64,000 nt of DNA. Source: Plantago major (taxonomy: Eukaryota; Streptophyta; Magnoliopsida; Lamiales; Plantaginaceae). The translations under genes were made by a program, and so were the position numbers. The notes beneath the pieces were generated by a model. That model was given only the letters and a program-made list of their open reading frames with translations. It was not told where the DNA came from and searched no databases. The stretch is from NCBI GenBank assembly GCA_026545765.1, contig CM048840.1:57412580-57476579 (forward strand), given 5' to 3'. Shown here piece by piece: positions 54,201 through 63,898 of this stretch. Numbering within the stretch: position 1 is the stretch's first letter; every line of letters begins with the position of its first letter.

Positions 54201-57200
54201 TGTGTGTTGATTAATTCTCAAGTAGTGTTCTTCGTTTGTGATACTCTTACTCCTTCTGTGTATTGTTTAAATCTCGAACAGACTTCTTTGTTTGACATTA
54301 TCCCACTCCTTTAGTGTGTTGTTTAACTCTCGAGTAGAGTTATTCGTTTGTTGTTCTTCCCTCTCCAAAATCTGTCGTTCATATCACTCGAGTAGAGTTT
54401 TTCGTTTGTTGTTTATTCAAATCCTTTTGTGTTTTGTTTAACTCTCAAGTAGAGTTCTTCGTTCGTTATTTTATTACTCCTCCTGTGTGTTGTTTAAATC
54501 TCAAATTGCCATCTCCGTTTGTAATTATCCCACTCCTTTATTGTGTTGTTTAACTCTCGAGTAGAATTTTACATTTGTTGTTTATCCCACGCCTTATGTG
54601 TGTTCTTTAACTCTTAAGTAGTGTTCTTCGTTTGTGATACTCTTACTCCTTCTGTGTATTGTTTAAATCTCGAATAGACTTCTTTGTTTGACATTATCCC
54701 ACTCCTTTAGTGTGTTGTTTAACTCTCGAGTAGAGTTATTCGTTTGTTGTTCATCCATCTCCAAATTTGTTGTTTATATCTCTCAAGTAGATTTGTTCGT
54801 TTGTTGTTTATTCAACACCTTTTTTGTTTTGTTTAACTTTCAAGTGGAATTCTTCGTTCGTTATTTTATTATTCCTCTTGTGTGTGGTTTAAATCTCAAA
54901 TTGACTTCTCCGTTTGTAATTATCTCTCTCCCATTATTGTTTTATTTAACTCCCGAGTAGAATTTTATACTTGTTGTTTTTCCGATTCCATATGTGTGTT
55001 GATTAATTCTCAATTAGTGTTCTTCGTTTGTGATACTCTTACTCCTTCTGTGTATTGTTTAAATCTCGAATAGACTTCTTTGTTTGACATTATCCCACTC
55101 CTTTAGTGTGTTGTTTAACTCTCGAGTAGAGTTATTCGTTTGTTATTCATCCATCTCCAAAGTTTGTTGTTTATATCTCTCAAGTAGATTTGTTCGTTTG
55201 TTGTTTATTCAACACCTTTTGTGTTTTGTTTAACTCTCAAGTAGAGTTCTTCGTTCGTTATTTTATTATTCCTCTTGTGTGATGTTTAAATCTCAAATTG
55301 ACTTCTCCGTTTGTAATTATCTCTCTCCCATTATTGTTTTATTTAACTCCCGAGTAGAATTTTATACTTGTTGTTTATCCCAGTCCATATGTGTGTTGAC
55401 TAATTCTCAAGTAGTGTTCTTCGTTTTTGATACTCTTACTCCTTCTGTGTATTGTTTAAATCTCGAATAGACTTCTTTATTTGACATTATACCACTCATT
55501 TAGTGTGTTGTTTAACTCTCGAGTAGAGTTATTCATTTGTTGTTCTTCCCTCTCCAAAGTCTGTCGTTCATATCACTCAAGTAGAGTTTTTCGTTTGTTG
55601 TTTATTCGAATCCTTTTGTGTTTTGTTTAACTCTCAAGTAGAGTTCTTCGTTCGTTATTTTATTACTCCTCCTGTGTGTTGTTTAAATCTCAAATTGCCT
55701 TCTCCGTTTGTAATTATCCCACTCCTTTATTGTGTTGTTTAACTCTCGAGTAGAATTTTACATTTGTTGTTTATCCCACTCCTTATGTGTGTTCTTTAAC
55801 TCTTAAGTAGTGTTCTTCGTTTGTGATACTCTTACTCCTTCTGTGTATTGTTTAAATCTCGAATAGACTTCTTTGTTTGACATTATCCCACTCCTTTAGT
55901 GTGTTGTTTAACTCTCGAGTAGAGTTATTTGTTTGTTGTTCATCCATCTCCATAGTTTGTTGTTTATATCTCTCAAGTAGATTTGGTCATTTGTTGTTTA
56001 TTCAACACCTTTTTTGTTTTGTTTAACTTTCAAGTGGAATTCTTCCTTCGTTATTTTATTATTCCTCTGGTGTGTGGTTTAAATCTCAAATTGACTTCTC
56101 CGTTTGTAATTATCTCTCTCCCATTATTGTTTTATTTAACTCCCGAGTAGAATTTTATACTTGTTGTTTATCCGATTCCATATGTGTGTTGATTAATTCT
56201 CAAGTAGTGTTCTTCGTTTGTGATACTCTTATTCCTTCTGTGTATTGTTTAAATCTCGAATGGACTTCTTTGTTTGACATTATCCCACTCCTTCAGTGTG
56301 TTGTTTAACTCTCGAGTAGAGTTATTCGTTTGTTGTTCATCCAACTCCAAAGTTTGTTGTTTATATCTCTCAAGTAGATTTGTTCGTTTGTTGTTTATTC
56401 AACACCTTTTGTGTTTTGTTTAACTCTCAAGTGGAGTTCTTCGTTCGTTATTTTTTTATTCCTCTGGTGTGTTGTTTAAATCTCAAATTGACTTCTCCGT
56501 TTATAATTATCTCTCTCCCATTATTGTTTTATTTAACTCCCGAGTAGAATTTTATACTTGTTGTTTATCCCAGTCCATATGTGTGTTGACTAATTCTCAA
56601 GTAGTGTTCTTCGTTTGTGATACACTTACTCCTTCTGTGTATTGTTTAAATCTCGAACAGACTTCTTTGTTTGACATTATCCCACTCCTTTAGTGTGTTG
56701 TTTAACTCTCGAGTAGAGTTATTCGTTTGTTATTCATCCATTTCCAAAGTTTGTTGTTTATATCTCTCAAGTAGATTTGTTCGTTTGTTGTTTATTCAAC
56801 ACCTTTTGTGTTTTGTTTAACTCTCAAGTAGAGTTCTTCGTTCGTTATTTTATTATTCCTCTTGTGTGATGTTTAAATCTCAAATTGACTTCTCCGTTTG
56901 TAATTATCTCTCTCCCATTATTGTTTTATTTAACTCCCGTGTAGAATTTTATACTTGTTGTTTATCCCAATCCATATGTGTGTTGATTAATTCTCAAGTA
57001 GTGTTCTTCGTTTGAGATACTCTTACTCCTTCTGTGTATTGTTTAAATCTCGAATAGACTTCTTAATTTGACATTATACCACTCATTTAGTGTGTTGTTT
57101 AACTCTCGAGTAGAGTTATTCGTTTGTTGTTCTTCCCTCTCCAAAGTCTGTCGTTCATATCACTGAAGTAGAGTTTTTCGTTTGCTGTTTATTCGAATCC

Positions 57201-58687
57201 TTTTGTGTTTTGTTTAACTCTCAAGTAGAGTTCTTCGTTCGTTATTTTATTACTCCTCCTGTGTGTTGTTTAAATCTCAAATTGCCTTCTCCGTTTGTAA
57301 TTATCCCACTCCTTTATTGTGTTGTTTAACTCTCGAGTAGAATTTTACATTTGTTGTTTATCCCACTCCTTATGTGTGTTCTTTAACTCTTAAGTAGTGT
57401 TCTTCGTTTGTGATACTCTTACTCCTTCTGTGTATTGTTTAAATCTCGAATAGACTTCTTTGTTTGACATTATCCCACTCCTTTAGTGTGTTGTTTAAGT
57501 CTCGAGTAGAGTTATTCGTTTGTTGTTCATCCATCTCCATAGTTTGTTGTTTATATCTCTCAAGTAGATTTGTTCGTTTGTTGTTTATTCAACACCTTTT
57601 TTGTTTTGTTTAACTTTCAAGTGGAATTCTTCGTTCGTTATTTTATTATTCCTCTTGTGTGTGGTTTAAATTTCAAATTGACTTCTCCGTTTGTAATTAT
57701 CTCTCTCCCATTATTCTTTTATTTAACTCCCGAGTAGAATTTTATACTTGTTGTTTATCCCAGTCCATATGTGTGTTGATTAATTCTCAAGTAGTGTTCT
57801 TCGTTTGTGATACTCTTACTCCTTCTGTGTATTGTTTAAATCTCGAACAGACTTCTTTGTTTGACATTATCCCACTCCTTTAGTGTGTTGTTTAACTCTC
57901 GAGTAGAGTTATTCGTTTGTTGTTTATCCCACTCCTTATGTGTGTTCTTTAACTCTTAAGTAGTGTTCTTCGTTTGTGATACTCTTACTCCTTCTGTGTA
58001 TTGTTTAAATCTCGAATAGACTTCTTTGTTTGACATTATCCCACTCCTTTAGTGTGTTGTTTAACTCTCGAGTAGAATTTTACATTCGTTGTTTATCCCA
58101 CTCCTTATGTGTGTTCTTTAACTCTTAAGTAGTGTTCTTCGTTTGTGATACTCTTACTCCTTCTGTGTGTTGTTTAAATCACGAATAGACTTCTTTGTTT
58201 GACATTATCCCACTACTTTAGTGTGTTGTTTAACTCTCGAGTAGAGTTATTCGTTTTTTTATCTTCCATCTCCAAAGTTTTTTGTTTATATCTCTCAAGT
58301 AAATTTGTTCGTTTGTTGTTTATTTAACACCTTTTGTGTTTTGTTTAAATCTCAAGTAGAGTTCTTCGTTCGTTATTTTATTATTCCTCTTGTGTGATGT
58401 TTAAATCTCAAATTGACTTCTCCGTTTGTAATTATCTATCTCCCATTATTGTTTTATTTAACTCCCGTGCAGAATTTTATACTTGTTGTTTATCCCAATC
58501 CATATGTGTGTTGATTAATTCTCAAGTAGTGTTCTTCGTTTGTGATACTCTTACTCCTTCTGTGTATTGTTTAAATCTCAAACAGACTTCTTTGTTTGAC
58601 ATTATCCCACTCCTTTAGTACGAAGTTACGAAGCCCGAAATCAAATAACAAAGAAGAACATACAGAATCTGCAGGAATCGCACTCTA

Positions 58688-58739
58688 TGGCCCGCTGTGG
58701 ACCGCAGATGCCTCTCTGCGGCCCAGTGCGGACCGCAGT
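58688..58739. promoter_or_regulatory. GC-rich tandem dyads in LTR U3
   Basis: Two related ~21-base units, at about 58688-58708 and 58718-58739. Each has GGCCC ... GGACCGCAG with internal dyad symmetry (CTGCGG/CCGCAG). They lie about 100-150 bp upstream of the TATA box, where LTR enhancers usually sit. A third related copy is at 61680-61703. Confidence 0.55.
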
Positions 58740-58840
58740 GCAGTGGCAGATTGCTTCTGGGTCTATTTCCTGGCCTGTCAGGCTAGAGCCCGCCTTCCTA
58801 AACCTTCCTTAATGAAGAATGGCTGCTAGAGAATTTCAAG

Positions 58841-58847
58841 TATAAAT
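58841..58847 (+). promoter_or_regulatory. TATA box of the LTR promoter
   Basis: TATAAATAAGG in a GC-poor setting, about 220 bp into the LTR, with CA-rich sequence 25-40 bases downstream suited to a transcription start near 58870-58880. The position fits a plant LTR U3/R boundary. Confidence 0.65.
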
Positions 58848-59611
58848 AAGGCCTCAGGGGTCTCATAATTTGACACCGCTCACACAACAAGCTCTCGAAA
58901 GAGAGGACCAGTTCTCGGGGAAGTGAAACCCCAAAACCGCTGGCCGTCAGGCACCCAGAAGAAGCAAACCATAGAAGCAGCATGAAGACATCAAAGACTA
59001 AGCCTCTTCTTTCTTTCTTTTCTTGTTCTTTTCGATTTCTGTCTGTAGGAATACTATGAGTAGTTAACTTTCTCTGCGAATCGCCGTAACTCTGCTTTTG
59101 CTACTTCTTTATATATCGTGATATATTCATGAATTAGTTTTAAAACGTAATTTCGTACTTGTTCTTTATTCGTCCGACTCTTTACGTGGGAAATCCTTAC
59201 TAACTACGACTTGGTAACGGACTTTACATTATCCTATGTGATTTGTCTGAAAACATGACGAGATAGTGTGTTGAGTGACACAACACATTGTTGCTATAAG
59301 TGAAGATGTCTGGATTAACTACGACTTGATTCTTTTGGCATGTTTCTTTTCTACCTATAGACGGCTAGTACGTTGTTTGATTCTAAGTAGTTGGGAGTAG
59401 CATAGCAGAGAGAGGTCGGGGGTCCTTTACATCATCGAATACATCAAGTTAATTAGGGTTGACTGCGATCTAATCATCTGTTCTGTAATCATCTGTTTAC
59501 TTTCTGCATACAATTTACATACAAGCTTGATCTTATGCTAAGTGTCCGTGGAGAACGAAATCCCGAGTCAGCTTTCTGCTATAAAGTGTGGATTTGAAGA
59601 CTTACGACATA

Positions 59612-59617
59612 AATAAA
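59612..59617 (+). promoter_or_regulatory. Possible polyadenylation signal in the LTR
   Basis: AATAAA about 65-70 bp before the inferred LTR end, consistent with an R/U5 position. Plant polyadenylation signals are loose, so this is only suggestive. Confidence 0.35.
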
Positions 59618-59689
59618 TTTAATCTTTGATTGTACTTAGGGATTACAGGTTCTACAACGAAATCAAATCTCTGAGTGCACATAAAAATT

Positions 59690-59707
59690 TGGCACCACTG
59701 CCGGGGA
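59690..59707 (+). other. Primer-binding site, Asp-tRNA type
   Basis: TGGCACCACTGCCGGGGA matches the usual plant Athila PBS, complementary to the 3' end of tRNA-Asp, at 15 of 18 positions. Two mismatches are CG to CA changes, the expected result of methylcytosine deamination on the other strand. It sits directly after the LTR and fixes the element's orientation as plus. Confidence 0.85.
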
Positions 59708-60001
59708 CACTTGACCGCTCAAGCAAGTTTTGATTGTCCAAGATGAGTTGAAATCTTTCTTTCGCTTTTAATTTACGCACTGTTTTTAATTCATATAGCA
59801 TAAACCCAATAAAATCATACATATCCTGTGGAAATCGATCTCCACAGCAAAAAAATCCAAAAATATTTTCTTTTCTGTATTAGTTTATTTTCTTATTAAA
59901 AAATCTAAAAACAAGTAACCTTAGATTTCTGTTTATCATCTTTATTTTCTATTCATATTTGCGATAGTCGTCTGTTAGTGTTCATACTAAACTGGAAAAG
60001 C
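59708..60001 (+). other. Untranslated leader between PBS and gag
   Basis: AT-rich, with no long frame. It includes a run of A/T-rich sequence at about 59850-59930. The role would be packaging and dimerisation of element RNA, by analogy with other LTR elements; no specific signal is recognisable. Confidence 0.55.
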
Positions 60002-61226
60002 ATGGAATTGCCTAGTAACGCAAACAGGGAAGGTACTAGCAATGAGAATCACGTTGGATACGTTCCGATGTGCAAACTTGAAGAACTACTCAAGGTTCAT
60101 CTCTAGATTAAAACCGAGAGAGAAGAACTAGAACAAGAAAGGCTAAGGATAGCCGAGGAAAGACTGAGATTAAATGAGAACAGAAGAAGCGATAACTATG
60201 CAAGGGTGGAAGTAATGGATGAAGAAGACAGACCCATGCGCGACTATGTTATGCCGAGATTTACACCGCATACCTCGAACATCTATCTTGAGAGAGTTTC
60301 GAGAGAATATGACCTAAAGGGCACTCATTTAAACCAACTACCGCACTTCTACGGGAACCCAGCTGAAAACCCGATGCACTTTCTTAGGGAGTTCTACACA
60401 GTAGTTGGGGGTATACCACTCAATGGGCTCACAGAATGTCAGCTTCGAAGAAGAGCATTCCCTAATTGCCTCAAGGACATGGCAAAGGATTGGTTATGGT
60501 CACTACCACCAAACAGTTTGAACACATGGGACGAAGTGGTCAATAAGTTTATGCTCAGGTATTTCCCACTTAAGAAGACATCTGACCTGAAGAACCAAAT
60601 CCAAGCTTCAGCCAATTTGACGGACAAACCTTTCACGAAGCATGGGAGAGATATAAGGATTTACTTGACAACTGCCCAATGCATTCATATGGAACATTCG
60701 ACAAGGTCAATAACTTTTAGAGGGGAATTAACTCTAATAGCAGACACTCATCGATGGAGCATGTCAAGGAAACCTGCTGAACGTACCGCCAAGGAGGATT
60801 TGGGAGGTATGCGAAAACATAAATGAAAACTCCAGACAGAAAGGACAAGGGAAAAGGAAAGCACCTTCAAGGGCAACCTCAACTGAGGAAGCATACTATA
60901 TGTAGGCAACAAACCCGTCAGTCAATCAGGTCAACCACCCCGCGAGAGAAGTGGTAGGCCAACCCCTAATGCCAATACCGGGAAGAGCATCAGATTTCCC
61001 TGTCCAACAGCAGCTATCGGAACTAGAAAGGAAAGTTGACTTCTTAATGAAAGAAATGATGAGGATGGAAGTTACCATAAGAGGACAGAGAGAAGCCATC
61101 ATAGGGTTTGGAACTTCATTCGGAGGAGCTGGAGAAAGATTTGCAGGGATTGAAGAACGTCTTCAACAAAATGAAAGACTGACATATGAGGTCAGATGGG
61201 ATATGAACGAGCTTGCATACAACTAG
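60002..61226 (+). pseudogene. gag: Athila-like gag, disrupted
   Basis: Gag forms the virus-like particle of the retrotransposon. The first ATG is at 60002. A TAG at 60104-60106 breaks the N-terminal part, followed by a Glu/Arg-rich helical segment. From 60206 a 206-codon frame carries the retrotransposon gag domain: HFYGNPAENPMHFLREFY, RRRAFPNCLKDMAKDWLWSL, then a TWDEVVNKFMLRYFP-type motif. The homologous frame is lost by an apparent one-base deletion near 60633, so the last ~60 residues of that frame are unrelated to gag. Further damage: a TAG near 60717 in the shifted frame, another frame change near 60770, and a TAG at 60903-60905. The segment 60951-61226 is a predicted coiled coil (SELERKVDFLMKEMMRMEV), probably the gag C-terminus. 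No CCHC knuckle was seen. Non-functional as it stands. Confidence 0.82.
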
Positions 61227-61428
61227 CAGGAAAGATCTTAATTCGATCGTGGATTTGGTCAAATGAGGCGTCCGGAGGAAGGATACGACCTAGATTTGGT
61301 GATCATCGAAATCGAACTAGGAGGGGATGAAGACGACACAAGTAGAGAAGGAATAGAGCAACTCTCTGGGAATCGCTCTGATGAAGATCAGGGGACCCAC
61401 CCCAACAACTGAGTCGCCAACCAGGGGT
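61227..61428 (+). other. Non-coding remnant where pol should be
   Basis: About 200 bp with acidic short frames and stops. No protease DTG/DSG, reverse transcriptase YxDD, RNase H or integrase motif is seen in any frame. It marks the internal deletion that removed pol. Confidence 0.6.
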
Positions 61429-61476
61429 TGAGCTATAAGACCTTAAACAAGTGCTTCTTGGGAGGCAACCCAAGGT
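61429..61476 (+). other. Athila post-pol motif with hairpin
   Basis: GAGCTATAAGACC, then CTTAAACAAGTGC, then a perfect 6-bp stem hairpin, CTTGGGAGGCAACCCAAG, at 61457-61474 with loop AGGCAA. A segment of the form GCTT(G/C)TTGGGAGGCAACCCAA is something I recognise from Athila elements just downstream of pol. Its function is not established to my knowledge. Confidence 0.6.
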
Positions 61477-61679
61477 CACGTTTACTTTTACGCATTTACA
61501 TCCGCATTTTCAATTTTCGTCTTTTTCTTGTTTTCCGTGCCAAAATTATTTTTCGAAAAACTTTTCAAAATCTTTTTTAAAATTTCATATTTATTATGTT
61601 TCTTTTTGAAAAAATGAAAAAACCAAAAAGAATCGAAAAAACGCAAAACATCGCGAGAGAGGCGTGGCAGCAGCCTCAC

Positions 61680-61703
61680 TGCGGCCCAGTGCCGACCGCA
61701 ATG
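61680..61703. promoter_or_regulatory. GC-rich dyad upstream of internal TATA box
   Basis: TGCGGCCCAGTGCCGACCGCA differs by one base from the LTR copy at 58717-58737. It lies about 25-50 bp upstream of a TATA box at 61728, paralleling the LTR arrangement. Confidence 0.55.
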
Positions 61704-61727
61704 AGCGGCTCCCAGCTCACCTCTCCT

Positions 61728-61734
61728 TATAAAA
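61728..61734 (+). promoter_or_regulatory. Candidate internal TATA box for the env-like transcript
   Basis: TATAAAA preceded by a C/T-rich stretch and followed after about 25 bp by a CTCAACCACTTC leader typical of plant 5' UTRs. It could drive a separate mRNA for the env-like ORF. This is inferred from sequence only. Confidence 0.45.
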
Positions 61735-61851
61735 CCTCGAAAAACGTTTTTTCTCCTCAACCACTTCATTTTCTTCACAAATTCTTCACTTGCTCTATAA
61801 TTCTATCATCCCCATTGCATTTTTGGCTTGCCCATCCTTCATCAACATCAA

Positions 61852-62471
61852 GTAAGTCATTTCTACTCATTATTATCTTCATTACATCCTCATTTTAATG
61901 TTTATATTATCCAACTCTTTGCTTGCACTTTCTTCTTGATTCTTGAGTGCTTTGCAATTATATGCTTCATTTGATTGATTTGTTGATGCTTGAGATATGT
62001 GGATACATGCTTACTTTTAGTATTAACTACATTAACACTTGCTTGATAGAGATTTGACAAATCGATTGAGAATTTGAAGGTTTTTGTTCTTGCCTACCAA
62101 GTGTTCGATAAAATGCATCAATAGAACAAACTCCTTTGTCAACCCCTTTCTCCCTCGATTGCTTGCTCACATGGTCTTAAATTGTTGAAGTATGCTTAGA
62201 AAACATGTTTGCATCGTCATATGCTCATAGGTGGAGACTACTTTACAATTTGCCTTTCGACTTGATGCTTGAAATAATTTGAAAACTTGAGTTACATGCC
62301 TAGTTCTTGCATTATTTTGAAGTGGCTATTCATCTTATTACAAGCTATAATCTTGCATATGCATTGTGCCGCACATTAGGTTTGGGGGAGGAGAAACCCC
62401 ATTGGATTTGCATGTAAGCTTTAGAATTGATTTAACTCCAAACATGCTATCTCACACACCTTTTGGCTTAG
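61852..62471 (+). other. Candidate intron in the env-like 5' UTR
   Basis: Donor CAA|GTAAGT at 61852, and acceptor after a pyrimidine-rich tract, CACACACCTTTTGGCTTAG| ending at 62471. The resulting exon starts six bases before the ATG at 62477. The interior is AT-rich with no long frame, as expected for a plant intron of 620 bp. The splice sites are strong but unproven. Confidence 0.45.
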
Positions 62472-62476
62472 GTAAT

Positions 62477-63460
62477 ATGGGAAGAACCAAGGGAGGAAAG
62501 GATGTAGGAGAACCAAGCACTAAGAGAGCAAAGAAAGGAAAGAAAGTGGCATCGGTGACCCTTTCAAGCAAGGCTCGGAGTTGGCTATTGGTTAATAGCG
62601 ACCGAGGAGTAATTCCCGAAAGGAACATAGAGATCGGATGGGGAATGAACCCTGCCCTTAATTGGATACATGACGTTTTGAATCTCTATGTTTGGGGAAC
62701 CTTCACTTCCATCCTCTAAGGGTACAACATAGAGATAGTCCGGGAGTTCTATGCGGAGTACTTTCAACTGAAGATTGAAAAGACAGAGGATGCACTTCTA
62801 GATCACCCTATCACCATACGAGGGGTAGAGTTCATGTTTGGGCCGGGAGCTATCAATGATTTCTTCAACTTCCCCAAGGAAAACATTCATGGCGAATACA
62901 AGGAACCGGCATATCAAGAGTTGAAGTATGGAGACATCTTACTAAACATCCCAAGGGTATTACTCGAAGAAAGATTTAGAGGGGATGCAGTGGGATTATC
63001 CATTCCGAGGGCTACGCTCAACGAAAGAGCAAGGTTTTGGATGCACTTTGTGGAGACGAACTTGAAGCCAACCCTACACCACGAAGAGTTTAAAGATGAT
63101 GTAGCCACACTTGTCTACGTGATTATGGAAGGTCATTACATTGATGTTGGAAGAACCATCATGAAGGAAATGCAATTGGTGAAAGGGAACAAAAGAAGGA
63201 ACCTACCATTTCCCGGTCTTATCACCGCAATATGCAAGATGAATGGGGTTCCTACTAGTGAGTCAGGATACGCTCCACTCATAGAACCTTTTGATGAAGA
63301 TAGAACCATCTACCTCCTTGTGATGCACAAGAAGGCTGCCAAAGCCGAACATAGAAGAAGAGGAGTAGTGGATCCGCCGCAAGGGCCTTTTGGCATGAAT
63401 TCGTTCAACGAATTTGTGAACAACTATCAGATGGGGAGCCAAGGGAGTGCGCGAAGGTGA
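62477..63460 (+). pseudogene. Athila env-like ORF ('putative plant transposon protein'), one in-frame stop
   Basis: The second ORF of Athila elements has been called env-like from its position; its real role is unknown. I chose the ATG at 62477 (MGRTKGGKDV) because it follows a good splice acceptor. The frame is also open upstream to 62366, but that part looks like intron. A basic patch KRAKKGKK at residues 16-23 may be a nuclear signal. After a DRGVIPERNIEIGW segment, a single TAA at 62717-62719 (codon 81) breaks the frame. The same frame continues to 63460 with no other stop. The domain hallmarks VREFYAEYF (about residue 88) and IRGVEFMFGPGAINDFF (about 114-130) are beyond the stop. No signal peptide or membrane segment is evident, which argues against a real envelope protein. 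Full frame is 328 codons including stops. Confidence 0.75.
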
Positions 63461-63670
63461 GATGAAATGAACGAAATGGGACGGAGATCGGAGTGGAACA
63501 ATCATGTGATGAGACAATATTCTAACGTCTCATTTGGTCTTTTTTAGCGGTCATTGTGAGTCTTTGTCTTTAGTTTTGTAGTCTTTTTAGTTCGTTTTTG
63601 TGCTTTGGTGTTTTGTTTGTGTTTTGTAGAAATCTGTGTCTTTTGAGCCGTATGAAGACAAGTCGGTTAG
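63461..63670 (+). other. T/G-rich stretch after the env-like ORF
   Basis: No gene. From about 63538 it is a run of TTTT and GTTTTG motifs (TTTTTTAGCGG, TTTTGTAGTCTTTTTAG, GTGTTTTGTTTGTG) typical of the non-coding end of Athila elements. No clear polypurine tract was found. Confidence 0.5.
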
Positions 63671-63845
63671 CATGGCTCGCTGCGGCAAGATTTTACGAGC
63701 TTGGCATTGGAAGTTCTAGCATGGCTCGTCGCGGCGAGATTTAGCGAGTGATGATCCTGTTTGAAGATTGAAGCTCGCCGCGACGAGATTATGCGAGCTG
63801 GATATACAGTGCGATTAACAAGGCTCGCCGCGGCGAGCGACGCAG
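63671..63845. repeat. Cluster of four GC-rich dyads
   Basis: Four related units at about 63671-63700, 63720-63748, 63771-63798 and 63820-63845. The core is GGCTCGCCGCGGCGAG, a near-perfect palindrome. In the first three it is followed by ATT(T)TA(G/C)GCGAG-like sequence. Mutations relative to the palindrome include C/T and G/A changes at CG sites. The cluster lies 50-220 bp upstream of a TATATA at 63893. Confidence 0.7.
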
Positions 63846-63892
63846 AATTGATTTTATTTTCCTTATTAGATTAGAATTTTGATTTCTTTTCT

Positions 63893-63898
63893 TATATA
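63893..63898 (+). promoter_or_regulatory. TATA-like site near the right edge
   Basis: CTTATATACTTC about 50 bp after the last GC dyad. The following sequence (TTTTAACCTAGTTTTG, then AAGCTCCAAGAGCC) resembles an LTR R/U5 start. It may be the promoter of the 3' LTR or of another element. The window ends before this can be resolved. Confidence 0.35.

Larger units (their letters stand above)
45481..58619 (+). repeat. Satellite array, right part
   Basis: The array resumes in phase after the LINE, at the A/B subunit junction, and continues for about 13 kb (roughly 230 subunits). It is homogeneous, with 566-bp (7+3 subunits) and 736-bp (13 subunits) periods common. A private A-subunit variant, with an ACC in place of CCC and CATTTAG in place of CCTTTAG, recurs at about 46830, 50166, 50902, 52364 and 55483 and marks recently spread copies. 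The array ends abruptly at 58619 within subunit A, next to the LTR element. Confidence 0.95.
58620..59681 (+). repeat. Probable 5' LTR (about 1.06 kb)
   Basis: Bounded on the left by the satellite and on the right by the PBS about 8 bases later; the right end is probably the CA of GTGCACA near 59681. It contains GC-rich dyads (58688-58739), a TATA box (58841), and a U5-like part with ATGAGTAGTTAACTTTC near 59055, a motif I associate with plant Athila/Tat LTRs. Three diverged copies of a TTAACTACGACTTG-like motif lie near 59200, 59313 and 59457. AATAAA lies at 59612. With no second LTR in the window the exact ends cannot be confirmed. Confidence 0.65.

Noticed and set aside
1-58619. Telomere-like TTTAG or CENP-B box sequence in the satellite
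   Set aside because: CCTTTAGTGTG is not a TTTAGGG run, and no TTCG....A..CGGG pattern is present.
58596-58829. 77-codon frame crossing the satellite/LTR junction
   Set aside because: Begins in satellite and ends in LTR U3; chance fusion with no supporting motif.
61488-61898. Overlapping frames on both strands (61488-61778 minus, 61596-61898 plus)
   Set aside because: They lie over the GC dyad, TATA box and leader; the composition is that of non-coding DNA and there is no domain.
62366-62476. Upstream Met at 62366 as start of the env-like ORF
   Set aside because: The 37 extra codons lie in the AT-rich candidate intron and include the acceptor tract. The ATG at 62477 is better placed, but the longer start cannot be excluded.
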